Assembly: GCA_910588335.1 (NCBI GenBank)
Contig: CAJUQV010000015.1
Location: 1 to 64,000, forward strand
DNA from: an uncultured Ruminiclostridium sp.
GTDB taxonomy: Bacteria; Bacillota; Clostridia; Oscillospirales; Ruminococcaceae
Length of the DNA stretch: 64,000 bases
Direction: 5' to 3'
The position numbers were made by a program, and so were the translations under genes. Position 1 is the stretch's first letter; every line of letters starts with the position of its first letter. The notes below the pieces were generated by a model. That model was not told where the DNA came from, searched no databases, and worked only from the letters and a program-made list of their open reading frames with translations. Shown here piece after piece: positions 57,817 through 64,000 of this stretch.

Positions 57817-59715
57817 ATGAGCGTATCTATTTATGATTGTTTTGACAGTTATTATAAGTCTCCCTTCGGTGCGGTGGAAAGAAACACGAAAATTGACTTC
57901 TGTCTTAATATACCCATATCTCATCACGTTACCGAATGTTCGGTGGTAATGTTCCGACCCGGGTTTAAGGAAAAATTTTCCGCTTTGGAAAACGAAGGTG
58001 AGAAAGAAATAAACGGTGAAAAATTCTATGTATATAAAGGTTCGTATACACCCGAACACACGGGACTGCACCACTATTATTTTACTTTGACGGGAAACTG
58101 CGGCCGTCGATATATTAAACGTCAGGGTGCTTCTTTCGGAGGCTTTGACAACGGGGAGTTGTTTCAGCTTACAGTGTATGAGGAAGGAATGACTACTCCG
58201 GAATGGCTTAAGGGCGGGGTTATGTACCAGATTTTTCCCGATCGTTTTGCCAAAGGAACGCCGGATCCCGAAAACGAGCCGCAGATGCCCGTGGACAGAC
58301 AAATGCATTTAAATTGGAACGAGCTTCCGGTGTGGCAGCCAAACGAAAATGGCGTTGTTACCAACAGTGACTATTTTGGGGGCAATTTACAGGGTGTAAA
58401 GGAAAAACTGCCTTATTTAAAAAGCCTTGGAGTTACCTGTATTTATTTTAATCCCATTTTTGAGTCACACGAAAACCATCGTTACAGTACAGCAAACTAT
58501 GAAAAGATAGATATATTGATGGGAACCGAGGAAGAGTTTATCGAATTATGCCAAAAAGCGGGCGAAATGGGAATAAAAATAATATTGGACGGGGTATTCA
58601 GTCATACGGGAGCAGACTCCGTATATTTCAACAAATTCGGAAGATACGGGGAGCACAGCGGCGCCTTCCGCGATTCCGAAAGTCCTTATCGTCAATGGTA
58701 CAGCTTTATAAATTATCCCAACACCTACGAAAGCTGGTGGGGCTTTACCAATCTGCCAAACGTAAACGAAAACAATCCGTCTTATACCGAATATATCTGC
58801 GGCGACGGCGGAATTTTACAGAAGTGGATAAAAGCGGGGGCAGCGGGCTGGCGTCTTGACGTTGCCGACGAGTTGCCGGACGAGTTTATAGACAGCCTCA
58901 GGATTGCGGTTAAGAAGATGGGCGACGATAAGGTGATTTACGGCGAGGTGTGGGAGGACGCTTCAAATAAAGAAAGCTACGGTCTTCGCCGCCGATATCT
59001 TACCGGAAAACAGTTGGACAGCGTTATGAATTACCCCTTCAGGGAGTGTATATTGAACTATGTTAAATATTCGGATCCCACACCTCTTAGGGACGGAATA
59101 ATGACGATTATAGAGCACTATCCCAAGCCCTGTGTGGATATACTGATGAACTTTCTTTCAACGCACGACACCGAAAGGGCGATTACAAGACTTGCAGGCG
59201 AGGATATAGCGTGGAATGACAGAAAGTGGCAGTCGGAGCACCGGCTGTCGCCGTCGCAGTATGCGTATGGATCGGCGCTTATGAAGTGCGCTATGGTGCT
59301 GCAATTTTTCTTGCCCGGAATACCGTGTATTTATTATGCGGACGAAGCCGGGCTTGAGGGATATAAGGATCCGTTCTGCCGTAGGCCTTACCCTTGGGGC
59401 GAGGAGGACAAGAGCTTGATTGCCTTTACGTCTGAGCTGAGCCGCATCCGCGGTACAAGCAAGGCGTTTGCGCGAGGAAGCATGAGGTTTGTTGAGGTGA
59501 CTCCGGAATACTGTATTTTCAGGCGCGAAGATAAAGAAGTGGGAGAAGCGGCGGTAATTTATCTTAACAAGTCGCATAAGGCAAGGAACTTTTTGCTTCA
59601 TGAAACGGTTGGAAGCTGTCAAGGCTTCAGAGTAATCAGACATGAGAGTGAGAGAGTATGCGGAAAGCTGCATGTATCGCCGTTTGATTATGATGTGGTG
59701 CTTATAAAGCTGTAA
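57817..59715 (+). CDS. GH13 alpha-glucanase, neopullulanase/cyclomaltodextrinase-like
   Basis: Enzyme of 632 residues without signal peptide. An N-terminal beta-sandwich domain (to about 125) is followed by the GH13 barrel opening with GGVMYQIFPDRF. Catalytic residues: Asp348 in GWRLDVADE, Glu at about 376 in YGEVWED, and Asp451 in STHDTERA; DGVFSHTG is the first conserved region. Cytoplasmic debranching or maltodextrin cleavage would supply linear chains to the phosphorylase encoded just upstream. AAAGGG precedes the ATG. Confidence 0.93.
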   Translation: MSVSIYDCFDSYYKSPFGAVERNTKIDFCLNIPISHHVTECSVVMFRPGFKEKFSALENEGEKEINGEKFYVYKGSYTPEHTGLHHYYFTLTGNCGRRYIKRQGASFGGFDNGELFQLTVYEEGMTTPEWLKGGVMYQIFPDRFAKGTPDPENEPQMPVDRQMHLNWNELPVWQPNENGVVTNSDYFGGNLQGVKEKLPYLKSLGVTCIYFNPIFESHENHRYSTANYEKIDILMGTEEEFIELCQKAGEMGIKIILDGVFSHTGADSVYFNKFGRYGEHSGAFRDSESPYRQWYSFINYPNTYESWWGFTNLPNVNENNPSYTEYICGDGGILQKWIKAGAAGWRLDVADELPDEFIDSLRIAVKKMGDDKVIYGEVWEDASNKESYGLRRRYLTGKQLDSVMNYPFRECILNYVKYSDPTPLRDGIMTIIEHYPKPCVDILMNFLSTHDTERAITRLAGEDIAWNDRKWQSEHRLSPSQYAYGSALMKCAMVLQFFLPGIPCIYYADEAGLEGYKDPFCRRPYPWGEEDKSLIAFTSELSRIRGTSKAFARGSMRFVEVTPEYCIFRREDKEVGEAAVIYLNKSHKARNFLLHETVGSCQGFRVIRHESERVCGKLHVSPFDYDVVLIKL

Positions 59716-59738
59716 AAAAATTGATTTGAGGTTTTAAG

Positions 59739-59790
59739 TAATCTTTGGTCATCTGTATTATTGGACTGTACCTTGACTAAAGATTGGTAT
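59739..59790. repeat. Family A single-hairpin element (copy A16)
   Basis: TAATCTTTGGTCATC and GACTAAAGATTGGTAT with the TATTATTGGACTGTACC loop typical of single-hairpin copies. Confidence 0.7.
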
Positions 59791-59818
59791 AAGCGGCTTT
59801 GCATAATTATAATAGTTT

Positions 59819-59852
59819 TTCGGCAGGAATGAAATTCCTGCCGATTTTTTTA
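59819..59852 (+). terminator. Rho-independent terminator of the glgP-GH13 unit
   Basis: TCGGCAGGAAT and ATTCCTGCCGA around a three-base loop, followed by seven T. Confidence 0.92.
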
Positions 59853-59870
59853 AAATTATTTAAAAAGGTA

Positions 59871-59899
59871 TTGACAAAACTGTATAAACTGTATATAAT
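59871..59899 (+). promoter_or_regulatory. Sigma-A promoter of the GntR-ABC operon
   Basis: TTGACA (59871-59876), 17-bp spacer, TATAAT (59894-59899). Confidence 0.88.
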
Positions 59900-59914
59900 T
59901 AAACTATACAGTTT
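59877..59914 (+). promoter_or_regulatory. Probable GntR/YtrA-type operator
   Basis: Three copies of AAACTGTATA: direct at 59877-59886 and 59886-59895, inverted at 59905-59914. They overlap the spacer, the -10 box and the transcript start, so a bound repressor would block initiation. Autoregulation by the gene just downstream is inferred. Confidence 0.75.
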
Positions 59915-59942
59915 AAGGTAAAAAAGAGAGGAGGCGAAAGCG

Positions 59943-60335
59943 ATGACTGTCATAATCGACAACAAAAGCGGCGCTCCGATATACGATCAGATATATTCAC
60001 AGATAAAAAACCAGATAATAAGCGGCGCGTTAAAAGAGAACGAAATGCTGCCGTCCATAAGGGGATTGGCGAAGGACTTGAAGATAAGCTTCGTTACCAC
60101 CAAGCGTGCTTATGACGAACTGGAGAGAGAGGGATTCATATATACGATTCAGGCGAAGGGCTGTTACGTGGCGCCGAAAAACGTTGAATTGCTCCGTGAG
60201 GAAAACCTGAAAAGGATTGAGGGGCATATTGAGGAGATAGTACGGCTTTCCGCCGCCTGCAATCTGGCCAAAAGCGATATAAAGGAGATGTTGGATTTTG
60301 CGTTTGAAGCGGAAAAGGAGGAGAATCAGGCTTGA
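59943..60335 (+). CDS. GntR-family regulator, YtrA type
   Basis: Regulator of 130 residues: winged helix domain (about 5-75; GAPIYDQIYSQIKNQIISG, LPSIRGLAKDLKISFVTTKR) and a short C-terminal dimerisation tail, the YtrA subfamily plan. Such regulators repress the adjacent ABC transporter operon. GAGAGGAGG precedes the ATG. The operon continues with an ATPase and a permease after a family A repeat. Confidence 0.92.
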   Translation: MTVIIDNKSGAPIYDQIYSQIKNQIISGALKENEMLPSIRGLAKDLKISFVTTKRAYDELEREGFIYTIQAKGCYVAPKNVELLREENLKRIEGHIEEIVRLSAACNLAKSDIKEMLDFAFEAEKEENQA

Positions 60336-60379
60336 TACCAATCTTTGGCCAAGTCTATAAAATGATTGAAGATTGGTAT
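60335..60379. repeat. Family A single-hairpin element (copy A17) inside the GntR-ABC operon
   Basis: ATACCAATCTTTGG and GAAGATTGGTAT; the A at 60335 is the last base of the gntR stop (TGA), and the ATPase gene starts 60 bp beyond. Confidence 0.75.
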
Positions 60380-60438
60380 GAGTATTCGGCACAAACGTAT
60401 CTTAACGTATCTTACAGAGGAAAGGAGTTTTCATAAAA

Positions 60439-61296
60439 ATGACTAACGCTTTGGAAATTAAAAATCTGTCTAAGAAATTCAAAAGTTTTAAACTGGACAA
60501 CGTTAATCTGACGCTGCCTTCGGGCTGCATTATGGGGCTGATCGGCGAAAACGGAGCAGGGAAGAGTACTCTTATAAAGCTTATTCTCAATATTCTCCAT
60601 AAGGACGATGGCACTGTTACCATACTCGGAAGGGACAACACCGACAATATCAGACTGACCAAAGAGGAAGTGGGCGTTGTTACCGACGAAGTGGGGATAC
60701 CCGAATGTCTTAAGGCGGAGCAGGTGGGGAAAATAATGAAACACACCTTCAGGTACTGGGACGAAAAGGCCTTTGACAATTATCTTGTAAAGCTTGACAT
60801 ACCGAGAGACAAGCAATTCAAGGATTTTTCACGCGGCACTAAAATGAAATTGGGCATAGCGGCGGCATTGTCTCATAAAAGCAGGCTTTTGCTGCTGGAC
60901 GAGGCAACGAGCGGACTCGATCCCGTTGTAAGGGACGAGGTTGTGGATATGCTGAGCGATTTTACCCGCGACGAAGGTCACTCGATACTTATTTCTTCCC
61001 ATATCGTAAGCGATCTTGAAAAGCTGTGCGATTATATTGCGTTTCTTCACAAGGGAAAGCTGCTGCTGTGCGAGGAAAAAGACAGACTTTTGGAGGAGTA
61101 CTGCGTAGTACGCGGGGAAAAAGGAATTTTGGCGGGAATCGACTCCAAGGCAGTGCTCAACAAAAAAGAAACGCCTTATTCGGAAGAGGGGATTATTTTA
61201 AGAAAGGCGGCGCCGAAAAACGCTGCGGTCAGCCCTATCAGCATTGAAGAACTGTTTATTTATATGGTAAAGGGAGAAAGGAGCGATACTTTATGA
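60439..61296 (+). CDS. ABC transporter ATP-binding protein, YtrB type
   Basis: ATPase of 285 residues. Walker A GENGAGKSTLIKL, signature FSRGTKMKLGIAAALS, Walker B LLLLDEATSGLDP, and an ISSHIVSDLEKLCDYI switch region. A C-terminal extension of about 70 residues is typical of drug or bacteriocin export ATPases. GAGGAAAGGAG lies upstream. The end overlaps the permease start by four bases. Works with the next gene; the GntR regulator suggests induction by cell-envelope stress or a peptide. Confidence 0.93.
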   Translation: MTNALEIKNLSKKFKSFKLDNVNLTLPSGCIMGLIGENGAGKSTLIKLILNILHKDDGTVTILGRDNTDNIRLTKEEVGVVTDEVGIPECLKAEQVGKIMKHTFRYWDEKAFDNYLVKLDIPRDKQFKDFSRGTKMKLGIAAALSHKSRLLLLDEATSGLDPVVRDEVVDMLSDFTRDEGHSILISSHIVSDLEKLCDYIAFLHKGKLLLCEEKDRLLEEYCVVRGEKGILAGIDSKAVLNKKETPYSEEGIILRKAAPKNAAVSPISIEELFIYMVKGERSDTL

Positions 61297-61916
61297 AGGC
61301 GCTTTTGCTTAAAGACTTTTATATGATGAAAAAATACTGTCGTTCTTATTTATTGGTTATGATTATATTCGCCGGACTTTCAGTCTTTGACCCAACGTGG
61401 AGGACGTCCTCGCTTTCCCTGCTTTGTCTTATGGCGGCGATGATGCCCGTAACGCTTCTGGCATATGATGAGAGGAGCCATTGGAACGAATACTGTGCGG
61501 CATTGCCTTACGGAAAAGAGGCCTTTGTTTCCTCAAAGTATGTTTTGTGCCTTATTAACCAACTGGCGGTTATGGCGGTTTTTGGAGTGCTTTGGTCGAT
61601 AAGCGGCGGAAACAGTATGAACGAGTTTTTTATGACGGCGTCCGTTGGATTTTGCTGCTCCTGCTTTTCCATGGCGGTAATATTTCCCTTTGTGCTGTGG
61701 CTGGGGGTAGAAAAGGGACGAGTGCTTTATTATGTCTTTATTGTTATCGGTTTCGGGGCTTCGGCACTGCTGAAGAGTTTTTCTGTCAGCGAAAGTATTG
61801 ATATCAAGACGTTTTTTGATATCCTGACGGTGGCGCTTCCTGTTCTGAGCGTATTGGTTTATATCGTGTCATGGGTTATTTCGGTGATTATTTACGGTAA
61901 AAGGGAGATGAGGTAA
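61293..61916 (+). CDS. ABC-2 transporter permease
   Basis: Membrane protein of 207 residues with about six TM segments. The start MKALLLKDFYMMKKYCRSYLL and LLAYDERSHWNEYCAALP are typical of the short ABC-2 permeases paired with YtrA-type regulators. ATG overlaps the ATPase TGA (ATGA). Translationally coupled partner of the preceding ATPase. Confidence 0.9.
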   Translation: MKALLLKDFYMMKKYCRSYLLVMIIFAGLSVFDPTWRTSSLSLLCLMAAMMPVTLLAYDERSHWNEYCAALPYGKEAFVSSKYVLCLINQLAVMAVFGVLWSISGGNSMNEFFMTASVGFCCSCFSMAVIFPFVLWLGVEKGRVLYYVFIVIGFGASALLKSFSVSESIDIKTFFDILTVALPVLSVLVYIVSWVISVIIYGKREMR

Positions 61917-61964
61917 AACGGAAAGAAAATCCACGCACAAATCCTATGAATACAAGCTCTCAGC

Positions 61965-62867
61965 TTACAGCAGGCTTTTTTTCGCCATCATATAGTAAAC
62001 GCATATTTTATAGCCAGCATATCCGTACAGCCTGTCCAGTCCCGTGTATGTATACCCCAGGTAGGCTTCCTTCATTCCCGCTTCTTTAAGATACTTTGTT
62101 CCGAGAATAACAAGGTTTACGGCAATGTGGCGTCCTTGAAAAGAACGTTTTACAACGGTACAGCCAATGCTGCCCAAGCCTTTTTCTTCCGCTTCCAAAT
62201 CACAGATCAGCGCTCCCACGGTTTCGCCGTTTAAAACGGCTATCAGAATCTTTTCACTGCCGGTTCCCTTATAAAGATCTTTGTTTTTGTAATATTGCGT
62301 AAATTCTTCAAAGGCATTATCGCTGCATTCACATACCGAGTCCATATCGGCAATTTCCGCCCATCTGTAATTGATTCCGTCTATTGCTTCGCCCACAAAG
62401 CGTTCGTTATGGGTAAAATCTTTTAATTCAAATCTCATATCAAAGCAATCGCAGTTCCATGAATGCTCATAACCTCTTTTAGTAAAGAACGCGGCGGCGG
62501 AATCGTCAATATTTGTGTATAAGTTTTCGTTTTCGGTTTTAAAATATCTTTTGTTGGTGGGAACTCCCGGCATAAGGTAATCGAATCCCGCGCCTATTAC
62601 AATTTCGTCGAAGCCGCATTTTTTTACCGTTTGTTCGGATAAAGCCAAAAGCTCGCTTCCAAGGCCCTTGTTTCGATACTTTTTATCCGTTCCGAAAAGG
62701 ATTACGGTATTTCCGTTGATTACCGACACGCCGATAAGTTTACCGTTTTCGTCTCTTTTATAAATATTTTTGTTATTCTTGTTTCCGAGGATATCGAGTA
62801 CGGTATCTTTGTCACGCACTATAAACGGAAAGTTTTCTTTAAAGAATGTGAATAGTTCTTGTATCAT
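61965..62867 (-). CDS. Tandem GNAT-fold N-acetyltransferase-like protein
   Basis: Protein of 300 residues with two GNAT-like halves. The first carries the acetyl-CoA loop GTDKKYRNKGLGSELLALSE. The second carries a weaker version, VVKRSFQGRHIAVNLVILGTKYL. A Tyr-rich C-terminus (YTGLDRLYGYAGYKICVYY) is common in such enzymes. The start at 62867 has AAGGAG eight bases upstream. The acceptor is unknown. Single gene. Confidence 0.85.
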   Translation of the reverse strand: MIQELFTFFKENFPFIVRDKDTVLDILGNKNNKNIYKRDENGKLIGVSVINGNTVILFGTDKKYRNKGLGSELLALSEQTVKKCGFDEIVIGAGFDYLMPGVPTNKRYFKTENENLYTNIDDSAAAFFTKRGYEHSWNCDCFDMRFELKDFTHNERFVGEAIDGINYRWAEIADMDSVCECSDNAFEEFTQYYKNKDLYKGTGSEKILIAVLNGETVGALICDLEAEEKGLGSIGCTVVKRSFQGRHIAVNLVILGTKYLKEAGMKEAYLGYTYTGLDRLYGYAGYKICVYYMMAKKSLL

Positions 62868-62954
62868 TTGAAGTCTCCTTAAAACAGCGGTTATTATGCC
62901 TCGCACTATTTTTATTTAATTTAACCTATTGTCAATAGATTGAATTAAAATCAA

Positions 62955-63170
62955 TATCAATATCAATGCACACGTCTTTTCGGCAGATTTTGCCGCTGAC
63001 TGCGTTATATTTTTTACATGCTTATCGAGTAATACCAACTGTGAAAATTTGCCTTGTCATTGATAAAATATGCTCGAAAATCCACGTACAAATCCTATGG
63101 GCACAAGTTTTAAAAACCTGTCTTCACAAGATTTGTGCGTGGATTTCAAGCGTTTTTCGCAGAGGACAAG
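62955..63170. repeat. Family C remnants (copies C4a and C4b)
   Basis: CACACGTCTTTTCGGCAGATTTTGCC, GCTCGAAAATCCACGTACAAATCC and a second end AACCTGTCTTCACAAGATTTGTGCG. At least two overlapping or fused family C elements, each incomplete. Another end fragment lies at about 61927-61960. Nothing else is seen between 62868 and 63225. Confidence 0.6.
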
Positions 63171-63225
63171 TTACGGTGCAGTCATCGAAAAATTTATCGA
63201 TGACTGCGAATACCGGTTATCAGCT

Positions 63226-63432
63226 TTATTTTATTTCCGTTACCTCATACCCCGCGTCTTCAACCGCTTTTTTGAGAATTTCGTCGCTTACCTCTTCGCT
63301 CAGCTCTATGGACGCGGTTTTTGTATCGAGATTTACCGTTGCTTTCACTCCGGTCAAGCCGTTAAGCGCTTGTTCCACCCTCGCACTGCAATGGCCGCAG
63401 CTCATTCCCTCGATTGTCATTGTTTTGTTCAT
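63226..63432 (-). CDS. Nested CopZ-like copper chaperone start inside copA
   Basis: ATG at 63432 begins a 68-residue heavy-metal-associated protein (MNKTMTIEGMSCGHC), the usual CopZ length. Seven bases upstream lies AAAGGAGG (63447-63440), a full Shine-Dalgarno, unexpected inside a coding sequence. The reading frame is continuous with the ATPase, so the same DNA can yield both the fused domain and, by internal initiation, a free chaperone that delivers Cu(I). The simplest history is loss of a stop codon between copA and copZ. Independent translation is inferred. Confidence 0.6.
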   Translation of the reverse strand: MNKTMTIEGMSCGHCSARVEQALNGLTGVKATVNLDTKTASIELSEEVSDEILKKAVEDAGYEVTEIK

Positions 63433-64000
63433 AATATTTCCTCCTTTATTTTTTTCCGCTTCTTCCTCTTCGGGGAGCAATTTGACGGAGTCGTGAATCT
63501 CGGTCTCCGAATCGGAAACGGATGTGTGCTTAAATTTAAAAAGCTTTAACCTCAAAGCGTTCATAACCACGCAAAAGCTGGATAGACTCATAGCCAGTGC
63601 TCCGAACATAGGATCCAGACGCCAGTTTAAAAGCGGCACAAATGCCCCTGCCGCCAGAGGGATACACAGCGCGTTATAGAAAAACGCCCAGAAAAGGTTT
63701 TCCTTAATATTTTTTATAACCGCCCGACTTAATTTTATGGCTCCGGATACGTCAAGAAGGCTGTTTTTCATAAGAACGATATCGGCGCTGTCTATGGCTA
63801 TGTCAGTGCCTGCGCCTATGGCCATTCCCACGTCCGCGCGGGCGAGGGCGGGAGCGTCGTTTATGCCGTCCCCCACCATGGCGGCGAGTTTCCCTTCGTT
63901 CTGAAGCTGTCTTATCACGCTTTCCTTATCCTGAGGGAGCACTTCGGAGATTACGCGGCCGAAGCCCAAGCGTTTTCCGACAGCCTCCGCCGTTCTCTTG
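63226..64000 (-). CDS. copA: Copper-translocating P-type ATPase, C-terminal part, fused to a CopZ-like domain (partial)
   Basis: The gene runs off the right edge, so its start is missing. Visible are the end of the phosphorylation/nucleotide domain (RTAEAVGKRLG, VGDGINDAPALARADVG) and the last two TM segments. These carry the Cu(I) motifs YN (FWAFFYNALCIPLAAG) and MxxSS (AMSLSSFCVVMNALRL), so it belongs to the P1B-1 copper exporters. An acidic linker (LLPEEEEAEKNKGGNI) leads in frame into a heavy-metal-associated domain with GMSCGHCSARVEQ. The linker codons include a perfect ribosome site, described separately. Confidence 0.95.
   Translation of the reverse strand, partial: KRTAEAVGKRLGFGRVISEVLPQDKESVIRQLQNEGKLAAMVGDGINDAPALARADVGMAIGAGTDIAIDSADIVLMKNSLLDVSGAIKLSRAVIKNIKENLFWAFFYNALCIPLAAGAFVPLLNWRLDPMFGALAMSLSSFCVVMNALRLKLFKFKHTSVSDSETEIHDSVKLLPEEEEAEKNKGGNIMNKTMTIEGMSCGHCSARVEQALNGLTGVKATVNLDTKTASIELSEEVSDEILKKAVEDAGYEVTEIK

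Noticed and set aside
62966..63549. Plus-strand frames of 176 and 159 codons at the right end
   Set aside because: They are antisense to the copA/copZ part and run through family C remnants.
1..64000. tRNA, rRNA, tmRNA, SRP RNA or RNase P RNA genes
   Set aside because: I found no cloverleaf-like or otherwise recognisable conserved RNA segments by eye; a covariance-model scan would be needed to exclude small ones.

Overview
The window looks like chromosome of a low-to-moderate GC, spore-forming Firmicute, most likely a gut-type clostridium of the Oscillospirales/Ruminococcaceae kind (inference). Support comes from the jag-yidC-yidD-rnpA-rpmH block, the sporulation genes bofA, spmA and spmB, a Trp T-box leader, an N-terminal-rubredoxin rubrerythrin, ECF-type vitamin uptake, canonical sigma-A promoters with 17-bp spacers, and strong Shine-Dalgarno sites. 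I recognised no rRNA, tRNA, CRISPR array, prophage or full-length transposase.

Layout. 0.35-4.8 kb: chemotaxis receptor, SIMPL protein and MATE exporter, all on the minus strand. 4.9-5.84 kb: an AT-rich region with a 328-bp tandem repeat and clustered TTTTCCACA boxes, which I read as a candidate replication origin. 5.8-8.9 kb: a small membrane protein, then overlapping enolase and lactate dehydrogenase genes. 9.1-12.8 kb: the jag-yidC-yidD-rnpA-rpmH block on the minus strand, without dnaA beside it. 13.2-15.1 kb: an IbrA/IbrB-like pair (PAPS-reductase-like plus ParB-like). 15.3-23.6 kb: cell-surface region with three wall or membrane surface proteins, a glycosyltransferase, an EpsG-like polymerase and an ABC polysaccharide exporter. 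23.9-34.8 kb: mixed housekeeping (bofA/yaaL, FNT channel, rubrerythrin, radical SAM enzyme, metA, XRE regulator, tyrosine phosphatase, spmAB). 35-37.8 kb: T-box, trpS and dCMP deaminase. 38-44.8 kb: signalling (hybrid histidine kinase; beta-propeller HD-GYP protein) with tag and an amidohydrolase. 44.9-46.2 kb: a cobalamin-riboswitch-controlled lipoprotein and ECF S component, a probable corrinoid uptake unit. 46.4-51.4 kb: uronic-acid glycan use (GH88, DUF2264, sugar-binding lipoprotein). 52-55 kb: MBL-fold protein and two TrkA-type RCK proteins. 55.3-59.7 kb: glycogen phosphorylase and a GH13 enzyme. 59.9-61.9 kb: GntR/YtrA-type regulator with an ABC exporter. The right end holds a GNAT protein and the 3' part of a copper ATPase gene fused in frame to a CopZ-like domain.

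The most striking feature at larger scale is the density of short palindromic elements between genes. At least six families (called A-F here) are present. Family A is a modular hairpin element, with about 17 copies, built around the core AGTGTTTTGGGTGCAAT. Four nested insertions, each comparable with an uninterrupted copy in this same window, suggest insertion at TA with TA duplication, as expected for MITEs moved by an IS630/Tc1-mariner-type transposase. Copies touch gene ends so closely that they supply stop codons (trpS, ibrB-like gene, tyrosine phosphatase), lie inside operons, and separate the trpS T-box from trpS.

All calls come from reading the sequence and the conceptual translations; no database search or folding program was run.
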